From: an uncultured Flavobacteriales bacterium
Lineage (GTDB): Bacteria > Bacteroidota > Bacteroidia > Flavobacteriales_D > Sanyastnellaceae
Length of the DNA: 13,281 nucleotides
Assembly: GCA_913057815.1 (NCBI GenBank)
Contig: CAJXOV010000016.1
Location: 1-13,281, forward strand
Direction of reading: 5' to 3'
Notes under the pieces: generated by a model
What the model was told of the DNA's origin: nothing
What the model saw: the letters and a program-made list of their open reading frames with translations, nothing else
Database searches by the model: none
Position numbers and translations under genes: made by a program
In this document: positions 1-6,185 of the stretch, piece after piece
Layout: each line of letters begins with the position of its first letter
Position numbering within the stretch: position 1 is the first letter of the stretch

Positions 1-40
1 TCTCTATTCGTCGGCAGCGTCAGATGTGTATAAGAGACAG
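1..40 (+). other. Nextera sequencing adapter (artefact), left end
   Basis: Bases 8-40 match the 33-nt Illumina Nextera read-1 transposon adapter, beginning TCGTCGGCAGCGTC and ending in the 19-bp Tn5 mosaic end AGATGTGTATAAGAGACAG. Bases 1-7 (TCTCTAT) match the last seven bases of the Nextera i5 index CTCTCTAT (S502/N502). This is library-preparation sequence, not genomic DNA; native sequence starts at base 41. Confidence 0.97.
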
Positions 41-519
41 ATCAGGTTCTTTGGGCTTGGGAACAACCTCAAAGGGAGTGGCAAATGATAGGAATGCGTT
101 ATCTCCAAAAAATGAAAAAATTGTGGGAAGACGATTTGCTGGAATTGGCAGAAACACTCATAGTAAGTAAGAGTTGGTGGGATACTGTGGACTTTTTAGC
201 TTCAAATATAGTGGGTCATTACTTGATTAAAAATCCTGAACTGGCAGTTAACGAAATGACTCAATGGAATCATTCAGGAAATATGTGGAAGATTAGAACG
301 AGTATTATTTTCCAATTGAAATACAAAGATGATGTGAATTCGACTTTCTTAAGTTTTGTTATTCTAAACCATCTGGGATCTAAAGAGTTCTTCTTAAATA
401 AGGCGAGTGGTTGGGCCCTTCGGCAGTATTCTAGGGTAAATCCAGATTGGGTAAGGATGTTTTTGTCTGCACATGATGTGGCAGGACTAACAAGGAGAGA
501 AGGAAGTAAATTTTTATAA
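41..519 (+). CDS. DNA alkylation repair protein, AlkD-like, 5'-truncated
   Basis: This is the C-terminal ~158 residues of an AlkD-family HEAT-like-repeat DNA glycosylase, which removes cationic alkylated bases (3mA, 7mG) from DNA in base excision repair. The frame is open from base 43, so the ATG at 85 is internal; family members are about 230 aa and the N-terminal third is missing because the sequenced molecule ends here. Motifs visible, numbered from the ATG at 85, are KSWWDTVD (29-36), which holds the Trp and Asp equivalent to W109 and D113 of Bacillus cereus AlkD; IRTSIIFQLKYK, with the DNA-contacting Arg; and ASGWALRQYS with the third aromatic residue. The C-terminus TRREGSKFL is typical. 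All key residues are present, so the intact gene is probably functional. It converges on meaB with a 7-bp gap and no visible terminator hairpin. Confidence 0.9.
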
Positions 520-526
520 TAACTAC

Positions 527-1561
527 TTAATTCAAGAGTATTTCTACGGCTTTAAAAGGACTTAAAACTCCAGATTTCACTTTCAATTCTAGTTCTTCTA
601 ATCTTTCTACGTTTTCAGATTTTCCATAAAACCGATCTTGTAGAGAAAATCTTAGATGTCTTTTTAGCCAAAGAACATTTTGTTGTTTTCTGCGGCTTTC
701 TCTATAACCGTTGGACGTAGTGTGCAACTTGAATTTATCTAAAATCGAGTAGATTTCATTCATGCCTTTATTCTCATAAGCTGAACATGTAGTCACTTTT
801 ACAGGAAAGTTGTGCTCGGCAGGAGGTAACAAATGAATGGCGCCTTTGTATTCTGCCATAGCTCTATTTGCTGGTTTTTCATTGGCTCCGTCAGCTTTAG
901 TAATCACCAATGCATCAGCCATTTCCATTATCCCTCTTTTGATTCCCTGTAACTCGTCCCCAGCACCGCTGAGCATTAAAAGCAGGAAAAAATCTACCAT
1001 AGAATGCACCTCTGTTTCACTTTGACCTACACCTACGGTTTCCACTATTATAAAATCATAACCCGCTGCTTCACACAGAATCATAGCTTCTTTAGTGGCT
1101 CTCGCTACTCCGCCTAAACTTTCGCTCGTTGGGCTAGGCCTGATGAAAACATTCTCCTCAGATATGAGTGTTTGCATTCTGGTTTTGTCTCCTAAAATGC
1201 TTCCCCTAGTTTTTTGACTGCTCGGGTCTATAGCTAAGACAGCTACTCTATAGTGTTTTTCAATAAGCGAATTCCCAAAGCTTTCTATAAAAGTAGATTT
1301 ACCAACACCAGGAACACCAGTAATTCCTAGTCTAAAAGAATTTCCTGAGTGCGGCAGACAGTTTTGAATAATATCAGATGCTATTTTTTTGTGTTCAGGA
1401 TTGGTGCTTTCTAAAAGGGTAATAGCCTTCGAAAGTGCCGATTTGTCCCTGATTAATATTCGTGCAGATAGCTCTTCTGCTGAAATGTCTTTCTGCGAAT
1501 TGGATTTGATTTTATCTAATGCAGCAGCTTTGGCCGAATTTTTAGCGCTCTTATTACTCAC
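527..1561 (-). CDS. meaB: Methylmalonyl-CoA mutase-associated GTPase MeaB (ArgK family)
   Basis: This is a G3E-type P-loop GTPase that chaperones adenosylcobalamin loading and protects methylmalonyl-CoA mutase in the cytoplasm. The protein is 344 aa. It shows a P-loop GVPGVGKST at about 82-90, the family motif AIDPSSQKTRGSILGDKTRM at about 110-129, RPSPTSESLGGVARAT at about 141-156, Walker B/switch VETVGVGQ at 173-180, and the base-recognition motif TKAD at 221-224 in place of NKxD, which is normal for MeaB. The start is GTG (minus-strand codon at 1559-1561). No ATG occurs near the conserved N-terminal helix (ISAEELSARIL), so GTG is required; no Shine-Dalgarno site is evident. The mutase genes are not in this window. 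A hypothetical exported protein gene lies 51 bp upstream on the same strand. The family call is secure, while a link to a mutase in this organism is inferred. Confidence 0.95.
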   Translation of the reverse strand: MSNKSAKNSAKAAALDKIKSNSQKDISAEELSARILIRDKSALSKAITLLESTNPEHKKIASDIIQNCLPHSGNSFRLGITGVPGVGKSTFIESFGNSLIEKHYRVAVLAIDPSSQKTRGSILGDKTRMQTLISEENVFIRPSPTSESLGGVARATKEAMILCEAAGYDFIIVETVGVGQSETEVHSMVDFFLLLMLSGAGDELQGIKRGIMEMADALVITKADGANEKPANRAMAEYKGAIHLLPPAEHNFPVKVTTCSAYENKGMNEIYSILDKFKLHTTSNGYRESRRKQQNVLWLKRHLRFSLQDRFYGKSENVERLEELELKVKSGVLSPFKAVEILLN

Positions 1562-1612
1562 AGCGCTAATATAATATAGATGTTTCCTTATTTGGGACTT
1601 TCAAACGGTTAA

Positions 1613-2233
1613 CTATTTAGACTTATACACTTCTACCCATTTGGGGTCGCAAATGTCTTTTAAGAACCTCCATAAACTATCACCATAGATTACATCTGAA
1701 GTCTGGTAAAGTCCATATTTATTTAGCATAGATAGTTGGCCTGAGGAAGGGTTGAGTTTTCCGCTTGCCCATCCTTTTAAGGAATCTGGAATATGGTCTA
1801 AGACACTTGTGGTAGAGTCTTTTGATGGCGTTTCTTCTGCTCTTAAATCTTTTGGGTGAGCAGGATAACGCACCTTCCATATCCGATCTAGAAGGATGCA
1901 GTCTATGTTGTAATTTCTAAAAGGAGCATTATAATCTATCGTACAAAGTGGGATGCTTTCTTTTTTAAAGAAATTGATTAAATCAGGATTCGCGTTGCAA
2001 CGCATTTCTCCAGCAGCCATAAGTAAAAAGTTTCTTTGAGCAATAGTCTGACATTTAGTGATCTTTCCATCCCTCTCATTTACCAGATTATAAGTAATTA
2101 AGCTTTCCGAATAGTGAGGCATTAAGGTTATGCCTAAGTGAGATTTGGATTTTGTTTGATTAAATTGAAGAAACAGAATGGCGACTAAGCAAAGCAGATA
2201 TTGTGGTTTTAGAAGAATCGTTGAGAGCTGCAT
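1613..2233 (-). CDS. Unrecognised exported protein, 206 aa
   Basis: I do not recognise this family. The 206-aa product begins with a hydrophobic stretch (residues about 11-23, LLCLVAILFLQF) followed by a polar segment, so it is probably a Sec signal peptide or N-terminal anchor placing the protein in the periplasm. The mature part has five cysteines (residues 61, 79, 97, 112, 195), a central low-complexity acidic/serine stretch (about 129-146), and an aromatic C-terminus (WRFLKDICDPKWVEVYKS). No catalytic motif is obvious. It starts with ATG after an A-rich stretch. It may be co-transcribed with meaB, 51 bp downstream, and it diverges from the DUF6265 lipoprotein gene across 49 bp. The reading frame is clean, and base composition looks like its neighbours. 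Confidence 0.7.
   Translation of the reverse strand: MQLSTILLKPQYLLCLVAILFLQFNQTKSKSHLGITLMPHYSESLITYNLVNERDGKITKCQTIAQRNFLLMAAGEMRCNANPDLINFFKKESIPLCTIDYNAPFRNYNIDCILLDRIWKVRYPAHPKDLRAEETPSKDSTTSVLDHIPDSLKGWASGKLNPSSGQLSMLNKYGLYQTSDVIYGDSLWRFLKDICDPKWVEVYKSK
1992..2003. repeat. 12-bp perfect palindrome GCGTTGCAACGC, copy 1
   Basis: The 12-mer GCGTTGCAACGC equals its own reverse complement. This copy lies inside the exported-protein gene, where the minus strand encodes R-C-N-A. An identical copy is at 12133-12144, and a partial match (GCGTTGCAA) is at 7754-7762. The function is unknown. Confidence 0.6.
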
Positions 2234-2267
2234 TTGTTTTTCTTAGCAGATAGTTGAACGTAATGCT

Positions 2268-2275
2268 TAGGTTTG
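2268..2275 (+). promoter_or_regulatory. Possible Bacteroidota -7 promoter element
   Basis: TAGGTTTG matches the Bacteroidota -7 consensus TAnnTTTG exactly. It ends 7 nt before the ATG of the DUF6265 lipoprotein gene. No TTTG -33 element is found at the expected 19-21 bp spacing; the nearest TTTG is about 31 bp upstream. If real, the transcript would be nearly leaderless, so this is a weak call. Confidence 0.25.
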
Positions 2276-2282
2276 TAAGTAT

Positions 2283-2735
2283 ATGAGATACTCTATTTAT
2301 ATTTTACTGGTGTGTATCTGCTCATGCGGAAATCATCATGAGGAAGTGGATTTGTCTGACTTTTCTGGAAGCTGGATTGTGGAATCAGAGGGAATTACCT
2401 TTTGTGAAGAATGGGATGCTCTTTCGAATGCTGAATTACGAGGAATCGGATTTTCCATAGAAGCTGGTGATACCACACTTAATGAAAATCTTAGAATTTT
2501 TAGAAAAGAGGATAATTGGGTGTATGAAGCCACAGTATTCAATCAGAATGACAGTCAGCCAGTAGAGTTTCCGATGACTTTTGATTCTCTAGATACTTTT
2601 ACTTTTGAAAATTCACAACATGATTTCCCGAAAAAGATCATATATAGTTTCACCACAGCTGATGAAATGAATGTGAATGTAGGAAACGGAAGTCCCGATA
2701 ATGAGTTTAATCTCTCTTTTCAGAGAAATGACTAA
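2283..2735 (+). CDS. DUF6265 family lipoprotein
   Basis: This is a 150-aa protein with a short signal peptide ending in CSC (probable lipid-modified Cys at residue 15), so it is probably anchored in the envelope. The mature domain resembles DUF6265: an opening 'FSGSWIV' strand, then CEEWDALSNAELRGIGFSI, an ATVFNQNDSQPVEF strand, and the family hallmark F-E-N-S-Q-H-D-F-P-K-K-I-I-Y near residues 108-121. The fold is probably a small lipocalin-like beta barrel; the function of the family is not established. The lipobox (I-C-S-C) is slightly atypical, with Cys at -2. The stop codon TAA (2733-2735) shares bases with the TAG stop of the convergent methyltransferase gene, so no space remains for a terminator between them. 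Confidence 0.8.
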   Translation: MRYSIYILLVCICSCGNHHEEVDLSDFSGSWIVESEGITFCEEWDALSNAELRGIGFSIEAGDTTLNENLRIFRKEDNWVYEATVFNQNDSQPVEFPMTFDSLDTFTFENSQHDFPKKIIYSFTTADEMNVNVGNGSPDNEFNLSFQRND

Positions 2736-3451
2736 TACAAATATTCAGGTTTACCGATAATAAAAACAGTAGGCCGTTTCTTTAATGGAGGCTTTTGATT
2801 TTTCCATTTGTCTACAGTCATTGTTTTAATTAGCTCGGTTGGTAGGGTAATGTCTGCTGAAATGTTAAGAAAAGTCTTCGGAGATAAATGATGAATACAA
2901 TCCTCTAACACATTGTCGTTTCTAAAAGGAGTATCCATAAATATTTGCGAGACACCTCTTTTAGTAGCTTCTGTTTCCATGTCTTTCAAAAAAGAAATTC
3001 TTTCTCCTCTATCCTTTGGAATGTAACCTCTGAATCTGAAATTTTGTCCGTTAAATCCACTTCCCATTAATGCTAACATGAGTGAACTCGGTCCGGTTAA
3101 TGGTTTGACTGTTATTCCTCTTCCATGGGCTATGGATACTAGTTTTCCTCCTGGGTCTGCTACAGCAGGCAATCCTGCTTCAGAGATTAGTCCAATGTTT
3201 TTCCCTTCAAGTGCCGCATTTAAAAAGCTAGGAATATCACTTTCTTCGGTGTGTTTTCCAAGTTCGTAAAAGGTAAGGTCATCAATTTTAGTCGAGATTT
3301 TGATAGAGCTTAAAAACCTTCTGGCTGAGCGTAAATTCTCCACCACATAATGGTCTATCTGATTCACTACTTCGAAAACTGAAGAAGGAAGTACTAATTC
3401 GGGAGCGCTTCCTATGGTGCATGGTATTAAAAATAAAGTTCCTTTACTCAT
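2732..3451 (-). CDS. SAM-dependent methyltransferase, short RsmI-like paralogue
   Basis: This 239-aa protein belongs to the tetrapyrrole (corrin/porphyrin) methylase fold family, closest to RsmI, the enzyme that 2'-O-methylates C1402 of 16S rRNA. Visible motifs are the N-terminal strand GTLFLIPCTIG, the SAM-binding loop SEAGLPAVADPG (90-101), the LTGPSSLMLALMGSGF segment (118-133), and FRFRGYIPKDRGER (138-151). RsmI is usually about 270-290 aa, so this copy is short and lacks the usual C-terminal extension. Bacteroidota commonly carry such a second, shorter copy besides true RsmI, and its substrate is not established. Translation is coupled to the upstream phosphatase by an 8-nt overlap (3444-3451). 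Its 3' end overlaps the convergent DUF6265 gene by 4 nt. Confidence 0.85.
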   Translation of the reverse strand: MSKGTLFLIPCTIGSAPELVLPSSVFEVVNQIDHYVVENLRSARRFLSSIKISTKIDDLTFYELGKHTEESDIPSFLNAALEGKNIGLISEAGLPAVADPGGKLVSIAHGRGITVKPLTGPSSLMLALMGSGFNGQNFRFRGYIPKDRGERISFLKDMETEATKRGVSQIFMDTPFRNDNVLEDCIHHLSPKTFLNISADITLPTELIKTMTVDKWKNQKPPLKKRPTVFIIGKPEYLY

Positions 3452-3905
3452 GATCTATTTTATTTAGGAAGGCAGTAGCTGCCTCATTGATTAGCTTATA
3501 TACAGATTCGAAACCCTCATCTCCGCCATAATAAGGATCTGGAACAGGAAGGTTTTCTCCTGGATGTGCTTCGTTAAGAAATAGTTTTACCTTTTTTCTG
3601 TCTTCATCAGTCTGGGCCAATTTTAGAATATCATCTCTATTAGATAAATCCATAGTGAATAGGATATCAAAGTTTTGGAAGTCATCAATTCGAAACTTTC
3701 TAGATCGTAAATCAGATATGTCAATACCTTTTTCCTTCAAGTTCAACATGGCTCTTCTGTCAGGTGATTCACCATCATGAAATCCATTAGTGCCACATGA
3801 GTCTAATTGAATATCTAACCCTCTTTCAGTAGCTAAATATCTAACGACTCCTTCTGCCATAGGGGAGCGGCATATGTTTCCTAAACAAATCATTAATGCT
3901 TTCAT
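3444..3905 (-). CDS. Low-molecular-weight protein tyrosine phosphatase
   Basis: This is a complete 153-aa cytoplasmic phosphatase of the LMW-PTP/arsenate-reductase-like family, which dephosphorylates phosphotyrosine on proteins. The catalytic P-loop C-L-G-N-I-C-R-S starts at Cys7, with Arg13 of the CX5R motif and Ser14 both present. The general-acid motif DPYY is at 123-126. FDILFTMDLSNRDDI (79-93) is characteristic. The ATG start at 3905 places the P-loop at the expected distance from the N-terminus. It overlaps the downstream methyltransferase by 8 nt, so the two are almost certainly translated together. No kinase or capsule gene is nearby to suggest a specific substrate; in this lineage the gene commonly sits near dnaA, as here (recalled, not checked). 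Confidence 0.93.
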   Translation of the reverse strand: MKALMICLGNICRSPMAEGVVRYLATERGLDIQLDSCGTNGFHDGESPDRRAMLNLKEKGIDISDLRSRKFRIDDFQNFDILFTMDLSNRDDILKLAQTDEDRKKVKLFLNEAHPGENLPVPDPYYGGDEGFESVYKLINEAATAFLNKIDHE

Positions 3906-3938
3906 GTGTCAAATGTCCGAAAAATCCTTCATGTACCA

Positions 3939-3953
3939 TAGGACATAGTCCTA
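3939..3953. promoter_or_regulatory. Short inverted repeat in divergent intergenic region
   Basis: TAGGAC-ATA-GTCCTA is a perfect 6-bp inverted repeat with a 3-nt spacer, lying between the phosphatase gene (-) and the first small lipoprotein gene (+). Its right arm continues into TCCTACA (3949-3955), the complement of a TGTAGGA heptamer found twice upstream of the second lipoprotein gene. It may be an operator, but this is speculative. Confidence 0.3.
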
Positions 3954-4001
3954 CATCTTATGAGGCTTATTCACACGTAGAAGATACTAAGACTGAGAAA
4001 A

Positions 4002-4217
4002 ATGAAAAAGATAAAAAATAGTGCGATTTGGGTGTTCATTGTGTTGCTGTCAATAGTTTTAAGTAGTTGTGGAAGCACAAAAAAAACACAGAAAAATTAT
4101 AAAGATTATCAATATAAGACCACTCAATTTGACCAAAAAAAATACAAGATTCGAAAAAATTTCCCTCCTGTTCAGCGTTATTATGCTAAAAACTCATTAT
4201 TCAGACCCCGTAAATAG
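4002..4217 (+). CDS. Small basic lipoprotein, paralogue A (71 aa)
   Basis: I do not recognise this family. The 71-aa product has a basic N-terminus, a hydrophobic core (residues 8-20) and a canonical lipobox LSSC with Cys23, so the mature form is a 49-residue lipoprotein. It is extremely basic: about 15 Lys/Arg against 2 Asp. The body contains a QKKY motif (45-48), and the tail is PPVQRYYAKNSLFRPRK (55-71). The next gene, 66 bp downstream, is a paralogue sharing about 30 of 49 mature residues, with the tail nearly identical. The start ATG is preceded by GAGAAAA. The length, clean signal and conserved pair argue that it is a real gene despite its size. A role in envelope attachment, through lipid at one end and a cationic aromatic tail at the other, is inference only. 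Confidence 0.85.
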   Translation: MKKIKNSAIWVFIVLLSIVLSSCGSTKKTQKNYKDYQYKTTQFDQKKYKIRKNFPPVQRYYAKNSLFRPRK

Positions 4218-4222
4218 AGTTT

Positions 4223-4251
4223 TGTAGGAAATCACGAAACCTCCTGTAGGA
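4223..4251 (+). repeat. Two direct TGTAGGA heptamers between the paralogues
   Basis: TGTAGGA occurs at 4223-4229 and 4245-4251, starts 22 bp apart (about two helical turns), upstream of the second lipoprotein gene. The reverse complement TCCTACA is at 3949-3955, upstream of the first. This is a candidate shared regulatory site, seen only by eye. Confidence 0.3.
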
Positions 4252-4283
4252 TAGGCCGTACAGAATTGTATAAACGGTATTAA

Positions 4284-4502
4284 ATGAAAAGCAGGGGTAT
4301 AGTATTTATAGTGAAACTGTTGTTTGTTCTCGGAACAGTTCTTTTGCTATCTAGTTGTTATCAATCTAAAAAGACTAGGTCATACCAGCAGTATGAAAAC
4401 AAGAAGATTCAGTTTCTTCAAAAGAAGTACTCGTTTCCTAAAAATCATCCTCCAGTACAAAGGTACTATGCTAAGAAATCACTTTTTAGACCAAAAAAAT
4501 AA
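4284..4502 (+). CDS. Small basic lipoprotein, paralogue B (72 aa)
   Basis: This is the tandem paralogue of the preceding 71-aa gene and also an unrecognised family. It has a Lys/Arg N-terminus, a hydrophobic core (about 6-22) and lipobox LSSC with Cys25, giving a 48-residue mature lipoprotein with about 14 Lys/Arg and one Glu. QKKY (46-49) and the tail PPVQRYYAKKSLFRPKK (56-72) align with paralogue A with a single gap overall. In the tail, 9 of the 15 identical residues use different codons, so the copies are old and the peptide is under purifying selection. The gene is followed directly by the hairpin that terminates dnaA from the other side. The signal sequences of the two copies differ, as expected when only lipidation matters. 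Function unknown. Confidence 0.85.
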   Translation: MKSRGIVFIVKLLFVLGTVLLLSSCYQSKKTRSYQQYENKKIQFLQKKYSFPKNHPPVQRYYAKKSLFRPKK

Positions 4503-4530
4503 AGCCCCGATATTTATAATATCGAGGCTT
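4492..4530 (-). terminator. Rho-independent terminator of dnaA
   Basis: Bases 4502-4514 pair with 4518-4530 around a 3-nt loop: a 13-bp stem whose only imperfection becomes a G-U wobble in minus-strand RNA. On the minus strand the stem is followed by TTTATTTTTTT (a U tract), so it terminates dnaA, whose stop codon is 22 bp upstream. On the plus strand it follows the second small lipoprotein gene, but there is no U tract and a C-A mismatch, so it would work poorly in that direction. Confidence 0.85.
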
Positions 4531-4552
4531 CAGAATGTGTTTAGGGTATTGT

Positions 4553-5983
4553 TTATTGGATACTCAATTTCTTTTCTAAATCATCAAGATACTTTCTAAA
4601 GTGCTTATCTGTTTCCTGAAGATTATTTACTGTTCTACATGCATGAAGAACTGTAGCATGATCTTTACCTCCACAGTGAAGTCCGATATTAGCTAAAGAC
4701 GATTTAGTCATTTTCTTAGCGAAGTACATTGCTATTTGTCTTGCCTGTACGATCTCTCTCTTTCTAGTCTTAGACTTTAAAAGTTCGATAGGAAGATCAA
4801 AGTAATCACATACAACTTTTTGGATGTAATCTATAGAAACTTCTCTAGCAGTATTCTTAACAAATTTGTCAATCATCTTCTTAGCCAATTCAAGTGTAAT
4901 TGACTTTTTGTTCAATGATGATTGTGCTATTAATGAAATTAATGCTCCTTCTAATTCTCTAATGTTAGTAGTTATACTATATGCTAAATATTCCACTACT
5001 TCTTTAGGAAGCTCTATTCCATCAGTATACATTTTCTTCTCTAGAATAGCTACTCTAGTTTCTAAAGAAGGTACCTGTAAATCAGCAGATAATCCCCACT
5101 TGAATCTACTTAGTAAACGCTGCTCCATTCCTTGCATTTCTACAGGCGGTTTATCGGCAGTTAAAACTATTTGTTTACCAGTTTGATGTAAGTGGTTGAA
5201 TATATGGAAGAAAACATCTTGTGTCTTTTCTTTTCCACTGAAGAACTGAACGTCATCTATGATTAGAACATCTATTAGTTGGTAGAAATGACTGAAGTCA
5301 TTAACAGTATTGTTCTTTACTGCATCTATAAACTGATGAGTGAACTTTTCAGAAGTAACATAAAGAACTGTCTTATCAGGATTTTGTTCTTTAATTTCTA
5401 TTCCTATAGCGTGTGCTAAGTGAGTTTTTCCTAGACCTACAGAACCATAAATGAATAAAGGATTAAAAGCAGTTCCACCCGGTTTTTTTGCCACAGCATA
5501 ACCAGCACTACGTGCTAATCTATTACACTCTCCCTCTATTAAATTTTCAAAAGAATAGTTGGGATTAAGGTTTGAATCTATTTGAAGTTTTCTTAAACCT
5601 GGAATTACAAAAGGATTCTTAATCTGTGTAGAACTACCAGTCATAGGCATAGCTACAGACTTGTTCTTTACAGCTTTAGAGCTTGAAGGCGGTACTTTAA
5701 CAGTGTAAGGACTCGAATTTCTTTGTGAATTCTCCATTATAATAGAGTACTCTAGTCTTCCTTCTGCTCCTAGCTCCTTTGTAAGGGTTTTCTTCAATAA
5801 ATTAACGAAGTGCTCTTCTAGCCATTCGTAAAAAAACTGAGATGGTACTTGAATCGTTAAAACGTTATTTTCAAGTTTGATTGGTTTTATAGGATCGAAC
5901 CAAGTTTTATAGGCTTGTTCACTAACATTATCTTTGATGATAGCTAGACAGTTTTTCCAAACTTGATTATAATCTTTAAGCAT
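4553..5983 (-). CDS. dnaA: Chromosomal replication initiator protein DnaA
   Basis: This is the complete 476-aa AAA+ ATPase that binds DnaA boxes and melts oriC. Domain I (about 1-85, VWKNCLAIIKDNVSEQAYKTWFDPIKP) recruits helicase and is followed by a short linker, domain II (about 86-138). Domain III has Walker A GSVGLGKT (180-187), Walker B LIIDD (240-244), the arginine finger R293 in LLSRFKWGL, and sensor 2 R342 in NIRELEGAL. Domain IV is the helix-turn-helix with the DnaA signature CGGKDHATVLHAC (437-449). Position 440 is Lys where E. coli has Arg399, a base-contacting residue. A strong terminator follows. The 202-bp upstream region lacks a cluster of consensus DnaA boxes, so oriC is not demonstrated here, which is common in Bacteroidota. 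The ATG start gives the expected domain I N-terminus. Confidence 0.99.
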   Translation of the reverse strand: MLKDYNQVWKNCLAIIKDNVSEQAYKTWFDPIKPIKLENNVLTIQVPSQFFYEWLEEHFVNLLKKTLTKELGAEGRLEYSIIMENSQRNSSPYTVKVPPSSSKAVKNKSVAMPMTGSSTQIKNPFVIPGLRKLQIDSNLNPNYSFENLIEGECNRLARSAGYAVAKKPGGTAFNPLFIYGSVGLGKTHLAHAIGIEIKEQNPDKTVLYVTSEKFTHQFIDAVKNNTVNDFSHFYQLIDVLIIDDVQFFSGKEKTQDVFFHIFNHLHQTGKQIVLTADKPPVEMQGMEQRLLSRFKWGLSADLQVPSLETRVAILEKKMYTDGIELPKEVVEYLAYSITTNIRELEGALISLIAQSSLNKKSITLELAKKMIDKFVKNTAREVSIDYIQKVVCDYFDLPIELLKSKTRKREIVQARQIAMYFAKKMTKSSLANIGLHCGGKDHATVLHACRTVNNLQETDKHFRKYLDDLEKKLSIQ

Positions 5984-6185
5984 GTATTTTAACTTAGTAT
6001 GGTTAATTAATTTTATTTAGGCGGTATGAAATTGCTCCGAAAAACCGGTTGAGTAGCGTCTCATACTGAAGGGACAAATATTAAATAAAATTGGGTAAAA
6101 AAAAACTTTTTTACACTTGACTTCGAACTTTTTTTGACAGGTCTAAAGAGACTTTCTCTTTCGAGAGAGTGGCACGGTTTTATGT
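5984..6185 (-). promoter_or_regulatory. dnaA upstream region with AT-rich tract and alternative hairpins
   Basis: These 202 bp separate the metallophosphatase stop from the dnaA start, all on the minus strand. They hold an AT-only 8-bp stem (GTAAAAAA/TTTTTTAC, 6095-6114) and two hairpins that share bases: AAAGAGA-CTT-TCTCTTT (6145-6161) and ACTTTCTC-TTTC-GAGAGAGT (6151-6170). In minus-strand RNA the second has a GAAA (GNRA) loop and one mismatch. A near-consensus -7 element (minus strand TAATATTTG, one base too long) lies near 6075-6083. The region probably contains the dnaA promoter, but no element is certain. Confidence 0.4.

Noticed and set aside
837..1025. Short plus-strand frames inside meaB and other minus-strand genes
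   Set aside because: They overlap strongly conserved coding sequence on the opposite strand and show no start context or domain of their own.
3967..3975. TTATTCACA, a match to the relaxed DnaA box, between the phosphatase and the small lipoprotein genes
   Set aside because: It is the only native match I found in 13 kb; roughly 0.4 are expected by chance, and there is no cluster or unwinding element beside it. Not evidence for oriC.
4324..4599. 91-codon plus-strand frame overlapping the second small lipoprotein gene
   Set aside because: It runs out of frame through the lipoprotein gene, the dnaA terminator and the dnaA 3' end, has no family features, and is explained as a shadow frame.
6095..6114. 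AT-only hairpin GTAAAAAA/TTTTTTAC as a terminator
   Set aside because: The stem contains no G-C core, so it would be too weak; it is more likely part of an AT-rich promoter region of dnaA.
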